Of a DNA stretch of 64,000 bases, positions 33,211 through 42,167 are shown one piece after another. Made by a program: the position numbers and the translations under genes. The DNA comes from Pseudomonas sp. UBA4617 (GTDB lineage: Bacteria; Pseudomonadota; Gammaproteobacteria; Pseudomonadales; Pseudomonadaceae): the NCBI RefSeq assembly GCF_002386445.1, contig NZ_DGIR01000021.1:223486-287485 (forward strand). Direction: 5' to 3'. The notes under the pieces are model-generated. The model was not told the origin of the DNA. It saw only the letters and a list, made by a program, of their open reading frames with translations, and made no database searches. Each line of letters begins with the position of its first letter. Within the stretch, counting starts at the first letter, position 1.

Positions 33211-34533
33211 TCACTCGACTGCGCCACGCCTTGCTCTTAGGCTAGAAACGTTTTCCCCGGTCTGATTCGCGAACTCATGTGGCGAGATATGCTCCTGCCG
33301 GTTCGCTTCGAGGTAGCGGCTCCACCAACTCATGATCATTCGCCGTTCCTCCAAGAACTCGGCCTTGTGGATGTACGCCGCCCGAACATTGTTGCGCTCC
33401 CTGTGGCTCATCTGCCGCTCGATAGCCGTCTCTGACCACAGCCCGGATTCGACCAAGGCACTGCACGCCATCGACCGGAAGCCATGCCCGCAGATTTCGG
33501 TCTTGGTGTCGTAGCCCATGTTCTGCAAAGCGCTGTTGACTGTGTTCTCGGACATAGGCCTCCACGAGCGAGCGTCACTGGTGAACACCAGGTCGAAGTA
33601 CCCCGTGATCGCATGAATCTGTTCGAGCAACGCCACCGCTTGCGGTGACAGAGGGACCAGATGGATGTCGCCCGCCATCTTCGTGCCCCTGGTCGAATAC
33701 GGGACGCCATCCAAAGCGGGTCGCGTATCAGGTATCTCCCAGATACCGCGCTTCAGGTCGAACTCACTCCAACGTGCGAAGCGCAATTCGCTGGAGCGGA
33801 CAAACACATGCAGCGACAACATTACAGTCAGCCGAGTGAGCGTACGTCCCTTGTAGTTCTCGATGCGGTCCATCAACTCAGGCAAACGAGAGAGCGGGAG
33901 TGCAGGCCGATGCGTAACCCGTGGCGCGCTGATGAAGCCCTCAAGGTCATATGCAGGGTTCACCGTGATCAGCCGCAGCCGCTTCGCCTCACGCATGATG
34001 CTTTGCAGGTAGTTTTGTACCCTCAAAGCCACATCGATCGTGCCGCGTTTCTTGATCGCCTCAAGCGGCTGCATGAGGTCGAAAGTATCCAGATCAACGA
34101 TGGCCCGTGCGCCTAGCAGCGGGAATACGTGAGTCTTCAAACGACTCAGCACAGTCCTCGAATGGCCAGGCGCCCACTTCACGGACATTTCCTTATGCCA
34201 GTCCAAGGCAACGCGCTCAAAGGTGTGCCCTCTGACAACCGCCTCGGCCTTGGCCTGCTGCTTGAACGCAATCGGATCAATGCCTTCAGCCAGCATCCGC
34301 TTAGTCTCCAGACGCTTCTGCCGAGCATCTGCGAGCCCAATCACGGGATAGTTGCCAAACGAGGTCAGCCCCTCTCGTCCATCCGGTTTCACATACCGGA
34401 AGCGCCAGCCTTTGCGGCCATTGGGGTAAACGAGGAGGTAAAGACCGTCGCCGTCGAAAAGCTTGTAGGGGCGGTCTGTAGGTTTTGCCGAGCGGCATGC
34501 GCTGTCAGTCAGGGGAGCAGTAGTACGAGCCAT
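33211..34533 (-). CDS. P4-type tyrosine integrase (Arm-binding DUF4102)
   Basis: A 440-aa integrase that inserts elements into tRNA 3' ends. The N-terminal arm-binding domain is plain (SAKPTDRPYKLFDGDGLYL, then VYPNGRKGWRFRY). The catalytic domain shows the Arg in FVRSSELRFARWSEF, HGFRSMACSALVES, the second His in MSHRERNNVRAAY and the nucleophile Tyr in AAYIHKAEF. The start MARTTAPLTD was chosen; the open frame upstream is tRNA-Thr read as protein. It lies 160 nt from tRNA-Thr(CGT), on the same strand, as expected for an island integrated at that tRNA. Confidence 0.95.
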   Translation of the reverse strand: MARTTAPLTDSACRSAKPTDRPYKLFDGDGLYLLVYPNGRKGWRFRYVKPDGREGLTSFGNYPVIGLADARQKRLETKRMLAEGIDPIAFKQQAKAEAVVRGHTFERVALDWHKEMSVKWAPGHSRTVLSRLKTHVFPLLGARAIVDLDTFDLMQPLEAIKKRGTIDVALRVQNYLQSIMREAKRLRLITVNPAYDLEGFISAPRVTHRPALPLSRLPELMDRIENYKGRTLTRLTVMLSLHVFVRSSELRFARWSEFDLKRGIWEIPDTRPALDGVPYSTRGTKMAGDIHLVPLSPQAVALLEQIHAITGYFDLVFTSDARSWRPMSENTVNSALQNMGYDTKTEICGHGFRSMACSALVESGLWSETAIERQMSHRERNNVRAAYIHKAEFLEERRMIMSWWSRYLEANRQEHISPHEFANQTGENVSSLRARRGAVE

Positions 34534-34624
34534 AAGGGTAAACCCCTTTATCGAATCGACTTTATCCCAAACGTTACCCCTAAATAGGCTGGCAGCTGTC
34601 GGATTCCGACGGAACGCCATAACG

Positions 34625-34650
34625 AAAAAACCCGCCAGAAGGCGGGTTTT
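34625..34650. terminator. Hairpin terminator between tRNA-Thr and the integrase
   Basis: AAAACCCGCC-AGAA-GGCGGGTTTT with A/T runs on both sides. It can end tRNA-Thr transcription and insulate the integrase gene. Confidence 0.8.
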
Positions 34651-34694
34651 ACGGGGGATCCAAAGATTTTGGTAGCCTTCGCTGGAACCTGAAC

Positions 34695-34770
34695 TGGTGC
34701 CGGAGACAGGAATCGAACCTGCGACCTTCGCGTTACGAGTGCGCTGCTCTACCGACTGAGCTACACCGGC
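34695..34770 (-). tRNA. tRNA-Thr (anticodon CGT)
   Basis: The minus strand reads a full cloverleaf from GCCGGTGTAGCTCAG through the anticodon loop CTCGTAA to the T-arm GGTTCGATTCC and encoded CCA. It is the attachment site of the island to its left. On the right side lies the pilA gene. Confidence 0.96.
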
Positions 34771-34841
34771 GTGTAGCGCAACGTACCACTGCTCGCACCC
34801 GTTACGCAAACCCCTGTTTCGCCTACTTTATTACCCCATCC

Positions 34842-35252
34842 TCAAGGCGCCTTGCAGCCCTTCGGTGCCAGGTCTTCTTCAATGTCGGTCGTACACGCCC
34901 AGCCAGCCGCCGCGCGGGTCAGGGTAATGGCTTTGCCCAGCACGGTAGCCGGCGCATCCACCAGTGTACAAACGATGCTTCCGGTGCCGTCCGCCGCCTT
35001 GCCGCTGGCCGTGATCGCACAATGCGCCGTTGCCGGCTGCCCACCCAGCTCGGCCACCGCCGCGACGTCCTTGCCATCATTCAGGCGCAAGTCCATCGCT
35101 GTCTTCAGCGCGCTGATCTCCAGCAACCCGGCCGCAGCCTTCGAACGGGACTGGTGGTTGGTGTACATCGGTAAGGCGATGGTCGCCAGAATGCCGATGA
35201 TCGCAACAACGATCATCATTTCGATCAGGGTGATACCGCGTTGCCCTTTCAT
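34842..35252 (-). CDS. pilA: Type IV major pilin-like protein PilA
   Basis: A 136-aa prepilin. A short leader MKGQRG is cleaved before [20 protein letters not shown], leaving the hydrophobic helix with Glu5. The +1 residue is Ile instead of the usual Phe, still acceptable to PilD. Four cysteines in the C-terminal part, including the pair in [16 protein letters not shown], can form a D-loop disulfide. AGGAAA precedes the ATG. It is divergent from pilC-pilD, whose products are needed for assembly and processing. Confidence 0.9.
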   Translation of the reverse strand: MKGQRGITLIEMMIVVAIIGILATIALPMYTNHQSRSKAAAGLLEISALKTAMDLRLNDGKDVAAVAELGGQPATAHCAITASGKAADGTGSIVCTLVDAPATVLGKAITLTRAAAGWACTTDIEEDLAPKGCKAP

Positions 35253-35468
35253 GAACAGTTTCCTTTTTGATACGCGTACTCGTTGAGGTCTGTCTCGCCC
35301 CAACCGGCAGCGGCGCAGTAGGCCTGAACAGACACCTTTTGTCACCCCTGCCCGCTTGGGCGTCATCTTCGCTGAACTACTCTAGTGAGCATCATGGACG
35401 CGCGCCCTGGCGTGGACGCGGCAAGCTGTTTCGAAGCTTGTCGCATGGGCAGGAAAAAGGACCTTGGC

Positions 35469-36677
35469 ATGAACCCATCGACCCCTCTCTACACCTGGCA
35501 CGGCACCGACGCCAACGGCCAGCCGGTCAGCGGCCAGACGCCCGGGCGCAGCCCGGCCCACGTGCGGGCCGGGCTGATTCGTCAGGGCATCAAAGTGGCA
35601 GGTTTGCGGCCCGCTGGCGGGCTGACCTTCAGTTTGCCGAAACGCCAGGCCAAAGCCGACCCGGCGGGGTTCAGCCGGCAACTGGCGACCTTGCTCAAGG
35701 CCGGGGTACCGCTGCTGCAAGCGTTCGAGGTGATGGGGCGCAGTGGCTGCGATACGGGGCAGGCAGCCTTGCTGGACAGATTGAAACAGGATGTGGCCTC
35801 GGGCCTGGGGCTGGCGGACGCGTTGCAGCGCCATCCAGGCTGGTTCGATGCGCTGTATTGCAACCTGGTGCGGGTGGGTGAGCAATCCGGCACGCTCGAC
35901 CGCCAGCTGGAACAGCTGGCGAGCATGCTGGAACAACGCCACACGCTGCGCAGGAAAGTGCGCAAGGCGATGATCTACCCACTGCTGCTGTTGCTGACCG
36001 GGTTGGGGGTATCGGCGATTCTGCTGCTGGAGGTGATACCCGAATTCGAGAACCTGTTTTCAGGCATGGGCGCGGCACTGCCTGCATTCACCCAATGGGT
36101 CATTGATCTGTCCACGGCACTGAGCCGGTTTGCGCCGCTGTTGGTGGTGCTGGGCGCTGCGCTCGGTTTCGCCATGCGCCGGCTATATCAGCAGCACGCA
36201 CCGACGCGCCTGTGGCTAGCGCGGCAGGCGCTGGGCTTGCCGGTGTTTGGCAGGTTGTTGGGGCAGGCGGCACTGGCGCGCTTTGCGCGTAGCCTGGCAA
36301 CAGCCTATGCCGCCGGGGTGCCGTTGCTGGATGCGTTGGGCACGGTAGCGCGGGTGAGTGGTGGCGACTTGCACGAACAGGCGGTATTGCGGCTGCGTCA
36401 GGGCATGGCCAATGGGCAGGGGCTGAACCAGGCGATGGCCGCCGAGCCGCTGTTTCCGCCGTTGCTGGTGCAACTGACGGCCATCGGTGAAACCAGCGGT
36501 ACGCTGGACCAGATGCTGGAGAAAGCCGCCAGCCACTATGAGGAACAGGTCAGCCAGGCGCTGGACCAGTTGACCAGCCTGCTGGAGCCGGCCATCGTGC
36601 TGATCCTGGGCGTGCTGGTTGGCGGCCTGGTGGTAGCGATGTACCTGCCGATCTTCCAGTTGGGTAGCTTGATCTGA
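35469..36677 (+). CDS. pilC: Type IV pilus inner-membrane platform protein PilC
   Basis: A 402-aa protein with two tandem T2SSF/GspF domains: the first around FSRQLATLLKAGVPLLQAFE, the second around FARSLATAYAAGVPLLDAL. Three membrane helices and the C-terminal IFQLGSLI tail are as in PilC. It interacts with the pilus ATPases and pilins in the inner membrane. The start MNPSTPLYTW is preceded by AAAGGA. The pilB extension ATPase gene that normally lies just before pilC is absent, with only 216 nt to pilA. It forms an operon with pilD, coaE and yacG. Confidence 0.95.
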   Translation: MNPSTPLYTWHGTDANGQPVSGQTPGRSPAHVRAGLIRQGIKVAGLRPAGGLTFSLPKRQAKADPAGFSRQLATLLKAGVPLLQAFEVMGRSGCDTGQAALLDRLKQDVASGLGLADALQRHPGWFDALYCNLVRVGEQSGTLDRQLEQLASMLEQRHTLRRKVRKAMIYPLLLLLTGLGVSAILLLEVIPEFENLFSGMGAALPAFTQWVIDLSTALSRFAPLLVVLGAALGFAMRRLYQQHAPTRLWLARQALGLPVFGRLLGQAALARFARSLATAYAAGVPLLDALGTVARVSGGDLHEQAVLRLRQGMANGQGLNQAMAAEPLFPPLLVQLTAIGETSGTLDQMLEKAASHYEEQVSQALDQLTSLLEPAIVLILGVLVGGLVVAMYLPIFQLGSLI

Positions 36678-36679
36678 AC

Positions 36680-37546
36680 ATGACTTCATGGACTTTGCTG
36701 GCCGAGCAGCCAGCGTACTTCCTCACCTTGGCCACGCTGCTCGGGCTGCTGGTGGGCAGTTTCCTCAATGTGCTGGTGTACCGCCTGCCGATCATGCTGG
36801 AGCAGCAATGGCAGCGTGAGGCGCAGGAGGTGCTGGGGCTGCCGACAACGGCGCATGAGCGCTTCGACCTGTGGCTGCCGGCCTCGCGTTGCCCGCATTG
36901 CGGCCATCGAATACGCGCGTGGGAGAACATTCCGCTCATCAGCTACCTGGCCCTGCGCGGGCGCTGTTCGGCTTGCAAGGCCCGCATCAGCCCGCGTTAC
37001 CCGTTGGTGGAGGTCGCCAGCGCGCTGCTTTCGCTGGTGGTGGCCTGGCACTTTGGTGCTTCGCCCGAAGCCTTGCTGGCGATGCCGCTGACCTGGTGCC
37101 TGCTGGCGCTGAGCCTGATCGATGCCAGGCACCAGCTGTTGCCAGATGTGCTGGTGCTGCCGATGCTGTGGCTGGGGCTGATCGTCAACGCGTTCGGCCT
37201 CTATGTCCCCCTGGCCAGTGCGCTGTGGGGGGCGGTGCTCGGCTACCTCTGCCTGTGGACGGTGTACTGGCTGTTCAAGCTGGCCACTGGCAAGGAAGGC
37301 ATGGGCTATGGCGACTTCAAGCTGATGGCGCTGATCGGGGCCTGGGGTGGCTGGCAGGTATTGCCGTTGACGTTGCTGCTGTCGTCGCTGGTCGGGGCGC
37401 TGGTGGGGCTGTGCCTGCTGCGCTTGCGCCAGCATGCCTTGGGCACGGCGATGCCGTTTGGGCCCTATCTGGCGATTGCGGGGTGGATTGCTGTGCTCTG
37501 GGGTGATGAAATATACGCCTCATACCTGCAACTGCTTGGATTCTGA
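36680..37546 (+). CDS. pilD: Prepilin peptidase / N-methyltransferase PilD
   Basis: A 288-aa polytopic aspartic protease that cleaves prepilin leaders and methylates the new N-terminus. Catalytic aspartates lie in [13 protein letters not shown] and GYGDFKLM. The cytoplasmic loop has the two CxxC pairs (CPHC and CSAC) of the methyltransferase zinc site. It starts 3 nt after the pilC stop, and its own stop shares a base with the coaE ATG. Substrates in this window would be PilA and the minor pilins at 50-52 kb. Confidence 0.97.
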   Translation: MTSWTLLAEQPAYFLTLATLLGLLVGSFLNVLVYRLPIMLEQQWQREAQEVLGLPTTAHERFDLWLPASRCPHCGHRIRAWENIPLISYLALRGRCSACKARISPRYPLVEVASALLSLVVAWHFGASPEALLAMPLTWCLLALSLIDARHQLLPDVLVLPMLWLGLIVNAFGLYVPLASALWGAVLGYLCLWTVYWLFKLATGKEGMGYGDFKLMALIGAWGGWQVLPLTLLLSSLVGALVGLCLLRLRQHALGTAMPFGPYLAIAGWIAVLWGDEIYASYLQLLGF

Positions 37547-38169
37547 TGACCACTGCGGCCTTTACCCCCTGGATTCTCGGCCTGACCGGCGGTATCGGCA
37601 GCGGCAAGAGCGCCGCTGCCGAGCGTTTCGTCGAGCTTGGCGTGCACCTCGTCGATGCCGACCAGGCGGCACGCTGGGTAGTCGAACCTGGCCGCCCGGC
37701 GCTGGCCAGCATCGTCGAGCGCTTCGGCCCTGGCGTGCTGCAAACCGACGGCCAGCTAGACCGCACGGCCCTGCGCCAGCTGATCTTCGCCGACCCGGCG
37801 CAACGCAAATGGCTGGAACAGTTGCTGCACCCGCTGATCGGCCAGGAGATCTTCACTTACCTGGCCAAGGCCGAGTCGCCGTATGCGGTGTATGTCTCGC
37901 CGCTGTTGATCGAGTCGGGGCAATACCAGAAAACCCAACGGGTGCTGGTGATCGATGCGCCGCAAGAGCTGCAGGTGGCGCGAACCCTGGCGCGGGACAA
38001 CACCAGTACCGAGCAGGTGCAGGCCATACTCAAGGCCCAGCTGGCGCGTGAAGAGCGCCTGCGCCATGCCGACGATGTGGTGGTCAATGACGGCGACCTC
38101 GCCGGGTTGCATGAGCAGATTGACCGCCTGCACCACTTTTACCTGACTTTACGAGGAGGCCAGCCATGA
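37546..38169 (+). CDS. coaE: Dephospho-CoA kinase
   Basis: A 207-aa P-loop kinase catalysing the last step of coenzyme A synthesis: phosphorylation of the ribose 3'-OH of dephospho-CoA. The P-loop is [14 protein letters not shown], followed by the [14 protein letters not shown] substrate segment. The lid arginines are seen in the [13 protein letters not shown] region. One-base overlap with pilD and 4-nt overlap with yacG show a single operon, a common order in Pseudomonas (pilD-coaE-yacG). Confidence 0.97.
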   Translation: MTTAAFTPWILGLTGGIGSGKSAAAERFVELGVHLVDADQAARWVVEPGRPALASIVERFGPGVLQTDGQLDRTALRQLIFADPAQRKWLEQLLHPLIGQEIFTYLAKAESPYAVYVSPLLIESGQYQKTQRVLVIDAPQELQVARTLARDNTSTEQVQAILKAQLAREERLRHADDVVVNDGDLAGLHEQIDRLHHFYLTLRGGQP

Positions 38170-38366
38170 GCCAGCCATTGACCGTCGATTGCCCGACCTG
38201 TGGCGCACCAGTGGAATGGAACGAGAAAAGCCCGTTCCGGCCGTTTTGCTCGGACCGTTGCAAGCTGATCGACCTGGGCGCCTGGGCGGCGGAGGAACAC
38301 AAGATCCCGGGTTCGGACGAGTCCGAGGATGAACTGTATTCGGGGGACCTGGAGCCGCGCCACTGA
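38166..38366 (+). CDS. yacG: DNA gyrase inhibitor YacG
   Basis: A 66-aa zinc protein with CPTC and CSDRC knuckles and an acidic C-terminal tail. E. coli YacG binds GyrB and blocks DNA binding. The length and the motif [21 protein letters not shown] are typical. Last gene of the pilC-pilD-coaE-yacG operon, starting inside the end of coaE. Confidence 0.95.
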   Translation: MSQPLTVDCPTCGAPVEWNEKSPFRPFCSDRCKLIDLGAWAAEEHKIPGSDESEDELYSGDLEPRH

Positions 38367-38486
38367 GCCCACCGCACGCCGCTGGAGGCTGGGCCTTGTG
38401 TGGCGGAAGGGCCGCTACGCGGCCCCTTCCATCGCGTCATGGCAACTATTGCCGGGGCTGCTTCGCTGCCCTTTCGCGGCACAAGG

Positions 38487-38537
38487 CCGCTCCCACAGGA
38501 ATAACGCCAGCTTTGAACATTTGAGCAAGACAGTTGC
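38487..38537. repeat. Single copy of a dispersed intergenic repeat
   Basis: The core CTCCCACAGGAATAACGCCA, followed by GCTTTGAACATTTGAGCAAG and ACAGTTGC, recurs in both units of the tandem repeat at 41831-42090, near identically. It sits in the 197-nt gap after yacG. Confidence 0.75.
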
Positions 38538-38563
38538 TTCCACCGGGGCATGTGGTTGCGCAG

Positions 38564-39256
38564 CTATCGCTCATCTTCCTTCCATGGCGCCTGCAGATAC
38601 CGCGTGCGGTTGAAGGTTTCCAGCCACTCCGGGCAAAACACCACCAGCGCACTGATCACCGTGCCATTGATGAACGCCTCGGGGAACATCATCAGCCACA
38701 GGTAGCCGACAAAGTCGCTCAGCCACTCCGGCATGGCGAAGCGCCCGTTCAACCACAGCAAGCCCAACCCGGCCGACAGGCAGGCCAGCACCGTCAGCGC
38801 TGCAGGAAAAAAGCCGGAACAGAAGATATACACGAACAGGTTTCTGGGTTGGGCGCGCTCGACCCCTATCGCGCACGCCTCGGCAATCAACACCGGCAAG
38901 CCAACCAGCAACAAGCCATTGACCCCCAGCGCGGCCAGGTCCTGGCGCCCGAGCACCAGCAAGCCGAGCTGCGCCATGAAACCGCCCAGTACGGCCAGCG
39001 GCCAGTCCAGCAACAGCGTTACCGCGGTCATGCCGATGAAGTGGTACGACACGCCAGTATCGAAATCGCGCCTTACCAGCCACAGGGCAAACAGGCAGAA
39101 CACCGTGCCGAACAGCAGGTGCTGGCGGCGCCGGTCGGTGAACAGCTCCACCCAGCGCACCTGGCTGGTCGCCCAGATCAGCAATGGTACGTAACCGAGC
39201 CAGCCAACGGTAAGGGTGGTGCCGGACAACACCTGCGCGCTGATCACCTGAACCAT
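38564..39256 (-). CDS. CbiM-like energy-coupling factor transporter permease (cobalt/nickel type)
   Basis: A 230-aa polytopic membrane protein with about seven hydrophobic segments, resembling the CbiM/NikM substrate-binding component. Seen are YHFIGMTAVTLLLDWPLAVLG and FPEAFINGTVISALVVF. The metal-coordinating N-terminal His of CbiM (MHI…) is absent: the chosen start gives MVQVISAQ. GCAGGGGG precedes the ATG. No CbiN, CbiQ or CbiO gene is adjacent and no cobalamin riboswitch was seen, so transport activity and substrate are uncertain. Confidence 0.7.
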   Translation of the reverse strand: MVQVISAQVLSGTTLTVGWLGYVPLLIWATSQVRWVELFTDRRRQHLLFGTVFCLFALWLVRRDFDTGVSYHFIGMTAVTLLLDWPLAVLGGFMAQLGLLVLGRQDLAALGVNGLLLVGLPVLIAEACAIGVERAQPRNLFVYIFCSGFFPAALTVLACLSAGLGLLWLNGRFAMPEWLSDFVGYLWLMMFPEAFINGTVISALVVFCPEWLETFNRTRYLQAPWKEDER

Positions 39257-39460
39257 GCCCCCTGCCTTCGTGTGGATAAGGCCGAGTCTACACCTATTCT
39301 CCGCGTCATTCGGCTGCGGGCCGCAGCGCTGCGCGCCATCAACGCCGTGGCGGGCTTTGGCCTGTTGAACTCGCATGGCCGGCGGCAGTGGCCGGGGCTG
39401 CACTGATTTTTCCGCACAAACAGCATCTTACCGTCATCGATTAGGGTCTAAGCTTGCCCC

Positions 39461-40090
39461 ATGGATGACTCAGATTACCTGCGCCTGCTTACCATCCAGG
39501 CCGAACAAGCCAATGCCTTTCTTTCCAATGCCCGCAAGTGGGAGCGGGAGCGTTGGGTGTGCCAACGCCTGTTGCAGGGGCTGAACATTCCCTACCGCAG
39601 CGAGGATTTCACCCCGGCCGGGCAGGAGCCGCCAGACGTGCTGTTCCGCGACGCCGCCTTCGAGGTGTTTTTCGTACTCGACGAGGGCCGCCGGTTGAAC
39701 GATGAATGGCGCGAAGAGCTGCAACGTCGGCGCAGTGCGTTTTCCCTGGCGCAACTGGTGCGCCGCGAAGCGCGCCCGCGGCGCATCAGTGCCACCGAAC
39801 TGCTTGGGCGCCTGGCGCCGACCTTGCGCAAGAAGGCACACAACTACCGCGAACGCGGGCTGGAGCTGAACGAGCTGGATATCATCGCCTTCGCCAGCCT
39901 CAAGCGCGAGGTGCTCGACCTCAACACCCACTTCCCGCCACCCACCGAATACCTGCGCCAGGGCTGGCGCTCGCTATCGCTGGTCGGGCCGACCTTCGCC
40001 CGGGTGCTGTTCGCCCACCCGGATGCGCCGGACTTCCTGCGCGGCAACTTGGGCCGCAGCATCGTGTTCGACGTGGGCATCAGTCTTTGA
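39461..40090 (+). CDS. DUF1780 domain-containing protein
   Basis: A 209-aa Pseudomonas-type protein with the DUF1780 look (MDDSDYLRLLTIQAEQANAF start, PPDVLFRDAAFEVFFVLDEG). The D…E-x-F arrangement (PDVLF, then AAFEVFFV) is reminiscent of a nuclease-like core, but the lysine is missing. Structural relatives have been described as restriction-endonuclease-like; activity is unknown. Stand-alone gene followed by the DUF3094 and ndh genes. Confidence 0.8.
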   Translation: MDDSDYLRLLTIQAEQANAFLSNARKWERERWVCQRLLQGLNIPYRSEDFTPAGQEPPDVLFRDAAFEVFFVLDEGRRLNDEWREELQRRRSAFSLAQLVRREARPRRISATELLGRLAPTLRKKAHNYRERGLELNELDIIAFASLKREVLDLNTHFPPPTEYLRQGWRSLSLVGPTFARVLFAHPDAPDFLRGNLGRSIVFDVGISL

Positions 40091-40223
40091 TCCAGTGCAG
40101 CGAGTGTTTGCGATGGCGTACACTCGGCGCCGGAGATAGAAGGCATTATCATTTGTTTCAAGCGCCTGCGTGAACGCTGTAGCGTTTGCGCAGTCACAAA
40201 CGTCTACCTGACGAGGCCACACC

Positions 40224-40397
40224 ATGACCAGCCGCTTGAATCCGGAAGATCAGCGTCGTGTCGATGAGTATCTGCGAGCCCCCCAGCACCAAGTCGAGCG
40301 CAGGCCCTTCCGGCCGTGGCTGCTCCTTGTGCTGGTGGTGGCCGTGACCATCGGGTTGGGTCTCATCAGCCGCCTGCTGAGTGGGCTGGTGCTATGA
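40224..40397 (+). CDS. DUF3094 family small membrane protein
   Basis: A 57-aa protein. The soluble head MTSRLNPEDQRRVDEYLRAP is followed by one membrane helix (LLLVLVVAVTIGLGLI). This matches the short DUF3094 family found next to ndh in Pseudomonas. The start is supported by GACGAGG just upstream. It lies 84 nt before ndh and probably shares its transcript. Confidence 0.85.
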   Translation: MTSRLNPEDQRRVDEYLRAPQHQVERRPFRPWLLLVLVVAVTIGLGLISRLLSGLVL

Positions 40398-40481
40398 GCT
40401 GCTTCGCGCTCGCCCGCCCCTCGCGCAGTTTGCGGCCGGCCCCCTGGGCCAAGAATTCCGTAAACCTTATGAGATATTCCC

Positions 40482-41777
40482 ATGACTCATCGCATTGTGA
40501 TTGTCGGCGGCGGCGCCGGCGGCCTGGAACTGGCGACCCGCCTGGGTAAAAGCCTGGGCAAGCGCAAGCAGGCCGAGATCACCCTGGTCGACGCCAACCT
40601 CACGCATATCTGGAAACCACTGCTGCACGAAGTGGCCGCAGGCTCGCTGAACTCCTCTGAAGACGAACTGAACTACGTGGCCCAGGCCAAGTGGAACCAC
40701 TTCAACTTCCAGCTGGGGCGCATGAGCGGCCTGGACCGCGAGGGCAAACAGATCCAGCTGGCCGCCACCCTCGACGAGGAGGGCCGCGAGCTGCTGCCTG
40801 CGCGTACCCTGGGCTACGACACCCTGGTGATTGCCGTGGGTTCCAATACCAACGACTTCGGCACCCTGGGCGCGGCGCAGCACTGCCTGTTCCTCGATAC
40901 CCGCAAGCAGGCCGAGCGTTTCCATCAGCAACTGCTCAACCACTACCTGCGTGCCCATGCCGGTGATGTGGCCAGCGAAAAAATCAGCGTGGCCATCGTC
41001 GGCGCGGGTGCCACCGGTGTGGAACTGGCGGCCGAGCTGCACCACGCAGCGCACGAACTGGCGGCCTATGGCCTGGACCGTATCCAGCCCAAGGACATGC
41101 ACATCACCCTGATCGAAGCCGGCCCGCGCGTGCTGCCGGCACTGCCCGAGCGCATCAGCGTGCCGGTGCACAAGACCCTGGAAAAACTTGGGGTGAAGGT
41201 AATGACCAACGCGGCCGTCAGTGAAGTGACCGAGGATGGCCTGAAAACCAAGGATGGCGAAGTGATCCAGGCCAGCCTGAAGGTATGGGCGGCGGGTATC
41301 CGTGCGCCGGGTTTCCTCAAGGACATCGATGGCCTGGAGACCAACCGCATCAACCAGTTGGTGGTGCGCCCCACCCTGCAGACCACGCGGGACGACAACA
41401 TCTTTGCCTTCGGCGACTGCGCCGCCTGCCCGCAACCTGGCAGCGATCGCAACGTGCCGCCACGGGCGCAGGCCGCGCACCAGCAGGCCTCGATGCTGGC
41501 GCAGAGCCTGAAGGCACGGCTGGAGAACAAGGCGCTGCCGACCTACGCGTACAAGGACTACGGTTCGCTGGTGTCGCTGTCGCGCTTCTCGGCGGTGGGC
41601 AACCTGATGGGTAACCTGATGGGCAGTGTGAAACTGGAAGGCTGGCTGGCGCGCATGTTCTATGTGTCGTTGTACCGGATGCACCAGATGGCGCTGTACG
41701 GTTTCTTCCGCACTGCGCTGATGATGCTGGGCAGCAAGATTGGCCGGGGTACCGAGCCGCGCCTGAAGTTGCACTGA
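40482..41777 (+). CDS. ndh: Type II NADH:quinone oxidoreductase
   Basis: A 431-aa peripheral membrane flavoprotein that oxidises NADH and reduces quinone without pumping protons. The FAD fold is at VIVGGGAGGLELA, the NAD(H) fold at VAIVGAGATGVELAAEL, and a second FAD motif at FAFGDCAACP. The amphipathic C-terminal part (RMFYVSLYRMHQMALYGF) is the membrane-binding region of Ndh. Length is normal. Confidence 0.95.
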   Translation: MTHRIVIVGGGAGGLELATRLGKSLGKRKQAEITLVDANLTHIWKPLLHEVAAGSLNSSEDELNYVAQAKWNHFNFQLGRMSGLDREGKQIQLAATLDEEGRELLPARTLGYDTLVIAVGSNTNDFGTLGAAQHCLFLDTRKQAERFHQQLLNHYLRAHAGDVASEKISVAIVGAGATGVELAAELHHAAHELAAYGLDRIQPKDMHITLIEAGPRVLPALPERISVPVHKTLEKLGVKVMTNAAVSEVTEDGLKTKDGEVIQASLKVWAAGIRAPGFLKDIDGLETNRINQLVVRPTLQTTRDDNIFAFGDCAACPQPGSDRNVPPRAQAAHQQASMLAQSLKARLENKALPTYAYKDYGSLVSLSRFSAVGNLMGNLMGSVKLEGWLARMFYVSLYRMHQMALYGFFRTALMMLGSKIGRGTEPRLKLH

Positions 41778-41830
41778 CAGGCATCTGGCTCCACCTGCAA
41801 GACCAGGCTTGCCCGTGAAGAAGGCGTCGC

Positions 41831-42090
41831 GGTGCTGGGCACGGGCTTTGCCCGTGTTCGCGGGGCAAGCCCGCTCCCACAGGAATAACGCCAGCTTTGA
41901 ACATTTGAGCAAGACAGTTCCGCCCACAGGAAAATGCCTGGCGGTCGGCTTGGCCAGGCCGGTGCTGGGCACGGGCTTTGCCCGTGTTCGCGGGGTAAGG
42001 CAGCTCCCACAGGAATAACGCCAGCTTTGAACTTTTGAGCAAGACAGTTGCGCCCACAGGAAAATGCCTGACGGTCGGCCTGGCCAGGCC
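41831..42090. repeat. Tandem duplication of a 130-bp intergenic repeat
   Basis: Two near-identical 130-bp units (41831-41960, 41961-42090). Each starts GGTGCTGGGCACGGGCTTTG, contains a REP-like part, the dispersed core shared with 38487-38537, and ends GGCCTGGCCAGGCC or nearly so. The 390-nt gap between ndh and tRNA-Lys otherwise holds only the tRNA operon terminator. There are too few units and no spacers, so this is not a CRISPR. Confidence 0.85.
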
Positions 42091-42132
42091 GCGTTGATGG
42101 CACATTCTTTGGGGATTAATTCGAGGCAAAAG

Positions 42133-42164
42133 AAAAAGGGCATCTCATTCGAGATGCCCTTTTT
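42133..42164 (-). terminator. Terminator of the tRNA operon
   Basis: AAAAAGGGCATCTC-ATTC-GAGATGCCCTTTTT, a perfect stem with A/T tails, 4 nt past the end of tRNA-Lys on the minus strand. It can also end ndh transcription. Confidence 0.93.
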
Positions 42165-42167
42165 ACA

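Noticed and set aside
34534..34809. Long N-terminal extension of the integrase frame (reads AGVAQSVEQRTRNAKVAGSI).
   Set aside because: This is tRNA-Thr translated as protein, a well-known artefact. The integrase starts at 34533.
39257..39460. Cobalamin riboswitch before the CbiM-like gene.
   Set aside because: No B12-box-like sequence seen in the leader.
41831..42090. CRISPR array.
   Set aside because: Only two contiguous 130-bp units, no spacers, no cas genes in the window.
40467..42143. 558-codon minus-strand frame with repeated peptide-like units.
   Set aside because: It runs through the tandem intergenic repeat and antisense to ndh; the repeated peptides are translations of the DNA repeat.
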